DNA from: an uncultured Archangium sp.
GTDB taxonomy: Bacteria; Myxococcota; Myxococcia; Myxococcales; Myxococcaceae
Direction of reading: 5' to 3'
Length of the DNA stretch: 13,246 nt
Assembly (NCBI GenBank): GCA_937875615.1
Contig: CALNBU010000295.1
Coordinates: 1 to 13,246 of the forward strand
Shown: positions 1-6,587 of the stretch, in pieces
How the letters are laid out: the number at the start of each line of letters is the position of its first letter
How positions within the stretch are numbered: the first letter of the stretch is position 1
Position numbers and translations under genes: made by a program
Notes under the pieces: model-generated
What the model was told of the DNA's origin: nothing
Databases searched by the model: none
Seen by the model: the letters and a program-made list of their open reading frames with translations, nothing else

Positions 1-1
1 C

Positions 2-1285
2 CAGGGCCGCTGGTTGGCGATGCCGCCGCTCAACTTCGGTGGGCAGTGGGGCGACCTGCTCTACAACCACGCCGACTTCGGCACCTTCTTCCTGCTCCCC
101 ATCTACGCGCTGTTCCCCGACGCGAAGACGTTGTTGGTGCTGCAGGCGCTCTTCGTCGCCGGCGCCGCGTGGCCGCTCTACCTCTTCGCCCGGAGCCGGC
201 TGTCGGGTGGGCTGGCGATGGCGGTGGCGGTGGCCTGGTTGGCCTACGCGCCGATGCACGCCGCGCAACTCTATGACTTCCACTGGCAGTTGATCGCGGC
301 CTCCCTGGTCATCGGCGCCTTCGCCGCCGTCGAGCACCGCCGGTGGAGCGCCTATTGGGTGTGCTTCACGCTGGCGATCCTCTGTCGCGAGGACGTGTCC
401 ATCGGGCTCACGGCCCTGGGCCTCTACCTCTTCCTGTCGGGCGAGCGGCCGAAGACGGGCATCGCCTCGGTGGTGGTGGCGCTGACGTACTTCGTCATCA
501 TCCGCTTCGTGGTCATGAGGAACACCGGCTTCGCGGGTGCGCACTACCAGTCGCTCCAGGCGCCCGACGAGCCGGGCGGCTTCGGCTCGGTGCTCAAGAC
601 CATGATCTCCAACCCCGCCTTCGCGCTGAAGTCGGTGCTGACGTGGGAGAAGCTCCGGTACGTGGCGCAGCTCTTCGCGCCGTTGGCCTTCCTCCCGCTG
701 CGTCGGGGCTGGCTGTGGCTGTTGTTGATCCCGGGTGTCTTCCTGACGCTCATCACCAGCGGCCCGCTGCCGCCCATCCAGATCAGCTTCCAGTACGTGG
801 CCAACTGGGCCGCCTACCTCTTCCCGGCGCTGGTCATCGTGCTGGGGGGCTACGCGGCCTCACCCGACGGCGTGGTGAAGCGTCGGGCCGCGCTGGTGGC
901 GTTGGCCTGCGGCACGCTGGTGGCGGCGGTGCAGTGGGGCGCCTACTCACCCCGGGGCGTCATCCACGGAGGCTTCGCCGACGTCCCACTCCAGCGCCCG
1001 TCGGAGGCCGACTACCAGCGCGCCGCCTCGCTCCGGGAGCTGCTGGCGCTGGTGCCTCCGGAGGTGGTGCTGTGCACCTCCGAGCGCATCCAGCCACACA
1101 CCACCTCGGTGCACGTGGAGCAGCGCACGCTCCGCTCCGGGCTGCGGGAGTGCGAGTACCTCCTGTGGTCCTCGATGCGGGGTGACCACGGCGCCGAGAA
1201 CGCCATGCGGGGCGTGGGCAGCGGCGAGTTCGAGCTGGTCCTTCGACAGGGCGACGTGGCCCTGGCGAAGAAGAAGCGCCCGTAG
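2..1285 (+). CDS. DUF2079 domain membrane protein, 5'-truncated by the window edge
   Basis: This is a polytopic inner-membrane protein of the DUF2079 family, which is related in architecture to GT-C type membrane glycosyltransferases; its substrate is unknown. The frame is open to the window edge, and the first visible residues (QGRW, then LAMPPLNFGG) correspond to the family's interior, so the N-terminal portion lies outside. A TTG at 14 and an ATG at 20 are in frame but are unlikely to be the true start. Family-like segments are a NHADFGTFFLLPIYALFP stretch followed by LLVLQALF, then a YDFHWQ loop, and a CREDVS motif just after a membrane helix. About eight hydrophobic helices are visible, and the C-terminal soluble tail carries the PPEVVLCTSE region typical of family members. 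It ends with TAG 20 nt before the convergent DUF4340 stop, and no clear terminator separates them. The family call is fairly sure; the function is not known. Confidence 0.82.
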   Translation, partial: QGRWLAMPPLNFGGQWGDLLYNHADFGTFFLLPIYALFPDAKTLLVLQALFVAGAAWPLYLFARSRLSGGLAMAVAVAWLAYAPMHAAQLYDFHWQLIAASLVIGAFAAVEHRRWSAYWVCFTLAILCREDVSIGLTALGLYLFLSGERPKTGIASVVVALTYFVIIRFVVMRNTGFAGAHYQSLQAPDEPGGFGSVLKTMISNPAFALKSVLTWEKLRYVAQLFAPLAFLPLRRGWLWLLLIPGVFLTLITSGPLPPIQISFQYVANWAAYLFPALVIVLGGYAASPDGVVKRRAALVALACGTLVAAVQWGAYSPRGVIHGGFADVPLQRPSEADYQRAASLRELLALVPPEVVLCTSERIQPHTTSVHVEQRTLRSGLRECEYLLWSSMRGDHGAENAMRGVGSGEFELVLRQGDVALAKKKRP

Positions 1286-1305
1286 CGAAGGCGCGCGGTG
1301 AGGCT

Positions 1306-2346
1306 TCAGCGACCGTCTTCGACGGCCAGCTTGCGGCCCTCGAGCGCGATGTCCTCGGTGCCGCCGTGCATCGAGACCCACCCGGGGGTGTTCTCGCTGC
1401 GCGCCCACCAGGTCTTCTCCACACCGGCCAGCTCCAGCCAGCCCACTGGGCGGCCCTTGAGCGTGTACTCGACGCGCAGCACCACCTGCGGCGCCCCCTT
1501 CGGAGGCAGCTCTCCCTGCTGCAGCACCTCGGTGACGATGAGCCGGTTCCACACCTTCTCGTGCCAGTTCTTGAGGAGCTCGTCGGGCGCGTCGGGCGTG
1601 AGCGCCGGCGCGATGCGCAGGCTGGCCGGGACCTCCGCGCCGCTCACGACGAAGGCGCGGCGCTCGCCGTCGGCGCTCACCGTGAAGGCGTCGAACTCCG
1701 TCAGCTTGAAGGTGTGCAGTCGGCGGTCGATGAGCAGGGTGGAGTTGGGGTCGAGCTCGTTGAAGATCGACGAGGAGATGAGGAAGACGTCCTTGCTGCG
1801 GTCGTCCTGCGCGTAGCTGCCCAGCACCCCGGCCACCGTCTTGCTGATGGTGAAGTCGCGCGCGGCGCCGCTCACGGTGATGGTCAGCCGCCGCGGACTG
1901 TCGGTGAGCCCCAGCTCGCTCAACTTCTCCTCGCTCAGCTTGCCCAGCGCGCGGGTCCCGGCGAAGGGGGTGAACTTGCTCCACGCGGTGTCGGCGCGCT
2001 CGTTGGCGAAGACCGTGCGGTCGGGCGCGGGCGGCGGCTGCACCGGCTTGACCACCGCGCCACCATCGACGCCGCCGTCCATCAACTCCAGCCCCACGCC
2101 CGCGTCGTAGGCCGGGCGCTTGCCGGGCTCCCAGGCGTAGGTGACGGTGAAGCGGTCGCCCTTCTCGAGCGCCACCAGCCGGTTCCCGTCGGAGTAGCGC
2201 AGCTTCTCGAGCGAGCTCTTCGTCGCCTCCACCAGGACCACGCCGTCCTGCTTGAGGGTCTCCGTCGGGCGCTGCCAGGTGAAGTACGCCGCCACCAGGC
2301 CCACCAGCGCGAGCCCTCCTTGAATCGCGGTGCTGCGCGCTTTCAC
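1306..2346 (-). CDS. DUF4340 domain protein, last gene of the ABC operon
   Basis: This 346-residue protein has one N-terminal membrane helix (about residues 8-22) and a large extracytoplasmic region resembling DUF4340, including LGLTDSPRRLTITV and the KDVFLISSSIFNEL stretch near the middle. DUF4340 proteins commonly follow GldG-like genes and are presumed to work with the ABC complex at the cell surface; the exact role is unknown. The GTG start at 2346 is chosen because it forms a GTGA overlap with the upstream stop and has a good GGAG ribosome site 7 nt before it. A longer frame reaching 2529 reads out of frame through the upstream gene and looks non-native. Proline- and glycine-rich linker sequence (around PVQPPPAPD) interrupts the domain. 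The family call rests on pattern resemblance rather than a profile search. Confidence 0.8.
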   Translation of the reverse strand: MKARSTAIQGGLALVGLVAAYFTWQRPTETLKQDGVVLVEATKSSLEKLRYSDGNRLVALEKGDRFTVTYAWEPGKRPAYDAGVGLELMDGGVDGGAVVKPVQPPPAPDRTVFANERADTAWSKFTPFAGTRALGKLSEEKLSELGLTDSPRRLTITVSGAARDFTISKTVAGVLGSYAQDDRSKDVFLISSSIFNELDPNSTLLIDRRLHTFKLTEFDAFTVSADGERRAFVVSGAEVPASLRIAPALTPDAPDELLKNWHEKVWNRLIVTEVLQQGELPPKGAPQVVLRVEYTLKGRPVGWLELAGVEKTWWARSENTPGWVSMHGGTEDIALEGRKLAVEDGR

Positions 2347-4163
2347 TGCTGCGCTCCTTTCTTGCTGCTGCGCCGGCGTGAGGCGAGGAAACCCAGACCC
2401 ACCACCAACAACGGCGCGAAGAAGGTGGTGCCGTAGAACCAGAGCTTGTCTTCCTGGGCGGTGCGGGTGAGCGGCACGTCGACCTCGGTGTTGGTGGGGC
2501 CCGCCAGCTTCTCGTCGCCGGCCAGCCACTTGAAGGCGTCGGACACCAGCAGGCCGTTGCCCTGCACGTTGGCCAGCACCACGTCGGCCACCGCGTCGGA
2601 GTCGCCCATCACCACCGCGCGGAAGGGCTGCTGGCCGTCCTTGCCGGCCTGCTTGCGCTCCACCGCCGCCACCACGCCCCAGGCCTTCTTCGTCTCGCCC
2701 TCGTCGTACTGGAAGTTCCGGTTGGCGTCGTTCCAGGTCTCGGTGAGCGACCTCACCGCGAAGTCCACCACCAGGTCTGCGGGGTGCTGCTTCGCCTCCT
2801 CCAGCGCGCCCGCGCCCAGGAACACCACCGGCGACTGGGCGCGGCCCAGATAGGTGGCGATGGGGTGCGAGCTGTAGGTGCGGGTGGCGATGTTGACGCG
2901 GTCGGCGAGGCCGGGGGGCGGCCTGGCATTCACCACGTTGCGGTCCTGCGCCAGCGGCTCCGGCACGAAGGTGAGGCCCAGCGGCCGCAGCAGCTCAGCG
3001 AAGTCGAGGCTCGCGTCGGGGTCGAGCGCCACGAAGAGCTTCCCGCCCGCGTCGAGGTACTTCGCGAGGGAGTCCACCTCGGCCGCGTCGAACGCGCGCT
3101 GGGGGCCGATGATGAACACCACCGCGGCGTCCTTCGGCACCTCCGAGCCCAGCCCCTCGGCGGCGGTGAGCGGCCGCACCTCGAAGTTCTGGTCGGTCAG
3201 CGCCCGGTGCAGCGCCTCGAGCGTCGCGCGCTGGTCGTTCGCGTCGGCGTTGGTCTTGCTGCGCTCCCCGTGCCCGCTGGTGAAGTAGAGCGTGCGCCGC
3301 GCCTTGCCCACCTGGCTGAGGCGCTTGTTCACCTCCACGTCGAGCCCGCGCAGCTGCGTCTTCGACTTCTCGACCTCGTTGCCGATGAAGAGCGTCTCCT
3401 TGCGGCCGCCCTTCCTGATGAGCACCGTGCCGTTGCCGGTGACGCCGAGCTCCTTCGCCTTCTGGGGCTCCAGCGCGTGGTCGAGGCGGGTCACCGACAG
3501 CAGCGGCGCGCCGGCCTTGAGGTCGGAGAAGTACTCTTCGACCACCGTGGCCGCGTCGCTCGACGGCGGGAAGAAGAGGTACACCTCCACCGGCTCATCG
3601 AAGGAGGCGGCGAGCCGCTGGGTGGCCTCGCTCACCCGCGCCACGCGGAAGTACGAGAGGTCGAACTTCGTGTTGCGCGCGGTCATCACGTACTGCGTGG
3701 AGAAGACGAACACGAAGGCGAAGGCCAACCCCAGCCCGGAGCGCAGCGCCTCGGTGATGCGCGCAGCCTCCAGGGTGGGCGCCTTGCGCATCGAGAGGAA
3801 GGAGAGCTCGATGAAGAGCGTGGGCAGCAGCGCCGCCAGCAACACCGCCGGCCACAGCGCCCCCAGGCTCCCCGCGAGCCGGGGCCAACCGGCGCTCAGC
3901 GCGGTGCCGGTGGTGCGCGTGAGCAGGTCAGACTGCAGCGCGTAGAGGACGAGCGCGGCGATGGTCAGCAGGTGCAGCCGCGCCAGCGTCCGGTGGACGC
4001 GCCCTGGCTCCGTCGCGCCGGAGAGCGAGAAGCGCCAGCCGGTGGCCGCGACGACCAGCAGCGCGCCGAGCGCCAGCAGCGCCCAGCGGGCGGGGCCGGC
4101 GTCGACCACGCGCTCGCCGACGTAGAACAGCAGCAGGCCTGCAGAGAGGATGATGGAGGGCAT
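2343..4163 (-). CDS. GldG-like ABC transporter auxiliary protein with a multi-helix N-terminus
   Basis: This 606-residue membrane protein belongs to the GldG / ABC_transp_aux group, the large subunit that accompanies an ATPase and an ABC-2 permease. About five hydrophobic helices occupy residues 1-160. They are followed by a long soluble region that starts near KFDLSYFRVARVSE, a SGHGER motif (GHGE at residues 297-300) typical of the family's IFT52/GldG-like domain, and a final helix near residues 575-595 ending in a basic tail (RRRSSKK). The soluble domain probably faces the periplasm. The start ATG at 4163 lies 3 nt after the permease stop, with GGAGGT upstream. Its stop overlaps the DUF4340 start. 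In Bacteroidetes the GldAFG proteins are tied to gliding, but myxobacterial gliding uses the Agl-Glt machinery, so the 'gliding' label should not be transferred. The substrate is unknown. Confidence 0.82.
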   Translation of the reverse strand: MPSIILSAGLLLFYVGERVVDAGPARWALLALGALLVVAATGWRFSLSGATEPGRVHRTLARLHLLTIAALVLYALQSDLLTRTTGTALSAGWPRLAGSLGALWPAVLLAALLPTLFIELSFLSMRKAPTLEAARITEALRSGLGLAFAFVFVFSTQYVMTARNTKFDLSYFRVARVSEATQRLAASFDEPVEVYLFFPPSSDAATVVEEYFSDLKAGAPLLSVTRLDHALEPQKAKELGVTGNGTVLIRKGGRKETLFIGNEVEKSKTQLRGLDVEVNKRLSQVGKARRTLYFTSGHGERSKTNADANDQRATLEALHRALTDQNFEVRPLTAAEGLGSEVPKDAAVVFIIGPQRAFDAAEVDSLAKYLDAGGKLFVALDPDASLDFAELLRPLGLTFVPEPLAQDRNVVNARPPPGLADRVNIATRTYSSHPIATYLGRAQSPVVFLGAGALEEAKQHPADLVVDFAVRSLTETWNDANRNFQYDEGETKKAWGVVAAVERKQAGKDGQQPFRAVVMGDSDAVADVVLANVQGNGLLVSDAFKWLAGDEKLAGPTNTEVDVPLTRTAQEDKLWFYGTTFFAPLLVVGLGFLASRRRSSKKGAQQ

Positions 4164-4166
4164 GGT

Positions 4167-4889
4167 CTACCGCCACCTCCGCGCTTCCAGCACCCGCGTG
4201 GCGGAGAAGAGCGCGATGAAGGACACCAGGACGAAGTACGAGACGTGCTTCAGGTGGATGACGCCGGTGCGAAAGGCCTCGAAGTGTCCCCACCAGGCGA
4301 GCCCGTTGACGATGTCGGTGAGCGGCCGGTCGGTGATCTTCCCCAGCAGCCACGCGGTGGTGAGCGCGAGCGTCATCACCCCGGAGAGCACCGCCGCCAA
4401 CACCTGACTCTTCGAGAGCGCGCTGCCGAAGGTGCCGATGGCCAGGCCGGTGGCGCCCACCAGCAGCAGCCCGAGGTAGCCGGAGAAGATGTGCCCCAGC
4501 GAGACCTTGCCGTAGGCCGCCACCAGCGCGGGCATGTAGAGCGTGGCGGTGAAGAAGAGGCAGAGGAAGAGCAGCGCGGCGAGGAACTTCCCCAGCACGA
4601 TCTCCAGGTCGTGCACCGGCGAGGAGTAGAGCAGCGCCAGGGTGCCGGTCTGCCGCTCCTCGGCGATGAGCCGCATGGAGAGGAACACCGCGCCCACCAT
4701 GGTGATGCCGGAGGTGAGCATGAAGAAGTCGGCCAGGATCTCCGACGACTTCTTGGCGGTGCCGGGGATGGCGAAGGCGTTGAAGAGCAGGCCGTCGATG
4801 AACAGCATCACCGCGATGATGATGTAGCCGCTCATGGTGCGCAGGTACGCCGCGAGCTCCCGCCGGGCGATGAGCCAGATGTTCTTCAT
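4167..4889 (-). CDS. ABC-2 type transporter permease (GldF-like)
   Basis: This 240-residue integral membrane protein has about six helices and is the permease partner of the ATPase encoded immediately upstream. The ABC-2 hallmark RLIAEERQTGTL lies at residues 73-84, after the second helix, followed by LLYSSPVHDLEIVLGKF. This is the cytoplasmic coupling region seen in GldF, NatB and copper/Nos-type permeases. The length is normal for the family. The ATG at 4889 overlaps the ATPase TGA as ATGA, indicating translational coupling, and its stop is 3 nt before the GldG-like gene. It should form a homodimer, or pair with the N-terminal helices of the GldG-like protein. The family call is secure from the motif and gene order; the transported substrate cannot be inferred. 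Confidence 0.9.
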   Translation of the reverse strand: MKNIWLIARRELAAYLRTMSGYIIIAVMLFIDGLLFNAFAIPGTAKKSSEILADFFMLTSGITMVGAVFLSMRLIAEERQTGTLALLYSSPVHDLEIVLGKFLAALLFLCLFFTATLYMPALVAAYGKVSLGHIFSGYLGLLLVGATGLAIGTFGSALSKSQVLAAVLSGVMTLALTTAWLLGKITDRPLTDIVNGLAWWGHFEAFRTGVIHLKHVSYFVLVSFIALFSATRVLEARRWR

Positions 4890-5815
4890 GCTTTTCCGTG
4901 GGTGAGTTGGAGGAAGATGTTCTCGAGGCGCGCCGCGGAGCGGTCGACGCGCAGCACGTCGACGTTGGCGGCCACCAGCGCCCGCACCAGCTCCGCGCGC
5001 AGCTCTCCGGCGGTGACCACGCGGAGCGCGGCCAGACCGCCCTCGAGGTGCGCGATGGTGACGTCGCTGACCCCGGCGACGGCCTTGAGGGCGCTCACCG
5101 CGAGCTGCGCGTCGCCGCGCACCTCCAGCTCCACCGCGCCGCTGGAGCCCAGCTGCGTCGACAGCTCGGCCTCGGTGCCGCGGGCGATGATCTCGCCCTG
5201 CTGAATCACCAGGTAGCGGTCGCAGATCTGCGAGATCTCTCCCAGGATGTGCGACGAGACCAGCACCGTGTGCTCGCCCTTGAGCTGCCGGATGAGCTCG
5301 CGCATCTCCACGATCTGCACCGGGTCGAGGCCGCTGGTGGGCTCGTCGAGGATCAGCAGCCGCGGTCCGTGCACCAGCGCCTGCGCCACGCCCACCCGCT
5401 GGCGGTACCCGTGAGAGAGGCTGCTGATGAGCTCACCCCGCCGGTCGCTCAACGCGGTCCGGGCCATCGCCTCGTCGACGCGCCGCTGCAGCTCGCCCGG
5501 GGCGACCCCGCGCAGCTCGGCCACGAAGCGCAGGTAGGCCTGCACCGTCATCTCGTCGTAGAGCGGCGGCGTGTCGGGCAGGAAGCCGATGCGCTTGCGG
5601 ATCTCGTGGGGATCCCTGGTGACGTCGTAGCCGTCGATGCGCACGCGCCCGGAGGTGGGCAGCAGCACGCAGCCCAGGACCTTGAGCGTGGTCGACTTGC
5701 CGGCGCCGTTGAGCCCGAGAAAGCCGATGACCTCGCCCTTCTCGATGGTGAAGGAGAGGTCGCGAATCGCCGCGCGCTCCCCGTAGAACTTGGTGAGGCC
5801 TTCGACCTGGATCAT
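4886..5815 (-). CDS. ABC transporter ATP-binding protein (GldA / CcmA-like)
   Basis: This 309-residue cytoplasmic ATPase energises the adjacent permease. Walker A is GLNGAGKST (residues 34-42), the signature is LSHGY (133-137, in place of LSGGQ), Walker B is LLILDEP (153-159) followed by TSGLD, and the switch histidine is H189. The Q-loop position reads LPDTPPLYDEMT, with Asp instead of Gln; related exporter ATPases of this subfamily often carry an acidic residue here. A C-terminal extension of about 90 residues (after residue 215) follows the nucleotide-binding domain, as in GldA and other ABC-2 exporter ATPases. It is the first gene of the four-gene operon, and its TGA overlaps the permease ATG. 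No Shine-Dalgarno sequence sits at the right distance (a GGAGG is over 20 nt upstream), and a promoter-like pair places transcription initiation almost at the ATG. Confidence 0.93.
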   Translation of the reverse strand: MIQVEGLTKFYGERAAIRDLSFTIEKGEVIGFLGLNGAGKSTTLKVLGCVLLPTSGRVRIDGYDVTRDPHEIRKRIGFLPDTPPLYDEMTVQAYLRFVAELRGVAPGELQRRVDEAMARTALSDRRGELISSLSHGYRQRVGVAQALVHGPRLLILDEPTSGLDPVQIVEMRELIRQLKGEHTVLVSSHILGEISQICDRYLVIQQGEIIARGTEAELSTQLGSSGAVELEVRGDAQLAVSALKAVAGVSDVTIAHLEGGLAALRVVTAGELRAELVRALVAANVDVLRVDRSAARLENIFLQLTHGKA

Positions 5816-5824
5816 CGCGGCGTC

Positions 5825-5852
5825 CGTTTAGTCGCGACCTCCCTCAAGTCAA
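5825..5852 (-). promoter_or_regulatory. Candidate sigma-70-type promoter of the ABC operon, near-leaderless
   Basis: On the minus strand TTGACT (5852-5847, five of six matches to the -35 consensus) is followed after 16 nt by TAAACG (5830-5825, a weak -10). A transcript from this promoter would begin about 3 nt before the ATG at 5815. It lies in the 68-nt gap between the DUF2378 gene and the ABC operon. The -35 match is good for such GC-rich DNA, but the -10 is poor, so this is tentative. Confidence 0.35.
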
Positions 5853-5883
5853 GGTGCGTCGACAACCCGTCGGGCGCCGCGGG

Positions 5884-6429
5884 TCAGGCCTCGTCCCACT
5901 CCACGCGGTAGCCGGCGGCGGGGGCCGGGCGTGCGATGATGCTCAGGCGCAGGTTCCGGGCGTGGATGAGCTCCGCGCCGCCGAGGAGGATGCCCTCCCA
6001 GAAGGTCGGCATCTCGCTGGCGTCGTGCACGGTGATCTCGATGGTGGTGGGGCCCACCTGCTCGGAGGTGGTCTTCACGTAGTTGCTCCCGCCGGAGATC
6101 GACTGGTGCAGCTTGAGCAGCGAGCGCCGGACGCCGAGCAGCCGGAACATCCCCAGCACCGCCTTGCCGATCATGGTGTCGAGGTAGCCGCGCACCGAGA
6201 GCCGGCCCAGCTCCCGGAAGGCGTCGTCTCGGGAGAGGCCGGGGAAGGTTCTTCGCCAGGTGGCGTCGAGGGCCTGGCGCACCGTCGCCACGGGGTAGGC
6301 GGGGCCCAGGCGATTCAGGTCGATGCCCAGCGCGCGGAGCTCTTCCCGGAGCTACGGGGTGAGGCGTTCTCCCAGGCCCTTGACGAAGATGCCCTCGATG
6401 GTGAAGTCGAACCACAGCTGCTCGCTCAT
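5884..6429 (-). pseudogene. DUF2378 (TIGR02265) family gene interrupted by an in-frame TAG
   Basis: Reading from ATG at 6429 (a GGGGGAG ribosome-site-like run is upstream) gives 181 sense positions including one amber codon. The reading begins MSEQLWFDFTIEGIFVKGLG, continues to GERLTP, then TAG at 6354-6352 (codon 26), then LREELRALGID, a PAYPVATVRQALDA stretch, FPGLSRDDAFRELGR, GYLDTMIGKAVLGM and a C-terminal half ending YRVEWDEA. Family-like sequence continues in the same frame on both sides of the stop, and the total length is the usual one for this Myxococcales-restricted family of unknown function. Family members usually have Glu or Ala at the TAG position, so a single G-to-T change (GAG to TAG) is the simplest explanation. 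A GTG at 6291 could restart translation, giving a 135-residue product without the N-terminal quarter. It is divergent from xdhA. Alternatives are sequencing error or readthrough. Confidence 0.78.
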
Positions 6430-6570
6430 GACGGTTTTCTTCTCCCCCGCGGCACTATGGCGCGATTTCGCGAGAAGCCCATGAAAGGAATCTCGTCCCG
6501 AGGCGACGGTCGGCGCCGCTGAGGTGTGGTTTCCGACGCACAGGAGACCCTGACGGCGGCCCGGGCGGTG

Positions 6571-6576
6571 TACAAC
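6571..6576 (+). promoter_or_regulatory. Possible -10 element for xdhAB
   Basis: TACAAC ends 11 nt before the xdhA ATG. It matches the -10 consensus at four of six positions (TA-A--type with the final T missing). No convincing -35 lies at the right spacing (the best is CCTGAC, 16 nt upstream). If used, the transcript would have a leader of only a few nucleotides, consistent with the absence of a Shine-Dalgarno sequence. The rest of the 158-nt gap (6430-6587) shows no riboswitch-like structure that I can recognise. Confidence 0.25.
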
Positions 6577-6587
6577 CCCGGGTCACC

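Noticed and set aside
14..22. TTG at 14 or ATG at 20 as the true start of the DUF2079 gene
   Set aside because: The frame stays open to the window edge, and the residues there match the family's interior rather than its N-terminus.
2347..2529. Extended N-terminus for the DUF4340 protein (start at 2529)
   Set aside because: The extension overlaps the GldG-like gene in another frame, is Arg/His/Gly rich, and ignores the GTGA overlap and the GGAG ribosome site at 2346.
2784..5204. Very long plus-strand open frame (806 codons) opposite the ABC operon
   Set aside because: It is antisense to three well-recognised genes, its translation is low-complexity (R, G, E, H, Q rich) and resembles no family. 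It is a GC-bias mirror frame.
5865..5884. Weak hairpin ACCCG / CGGGT overlapping the DUF2378 stop codon
   Set aside because: It has only five base pairs with a 10-nt loop and no U-tract, and is expected by chance at this GC content.
6457..6522. 21-codon plus-strand open frame (MARFREKPMKG...) in the xdhA upstream gap
   Set aside because: It has no ribosome site and ends 65 nt before xdhA, and nothing about it suggests a leader peptide.
6430..6587. Purine riboswitch upstream of xdhA
   Set aside because: The gap is short, GC-rich, and shows no three-way-junction pairing or conserved pyrimidine core that I can recognise.
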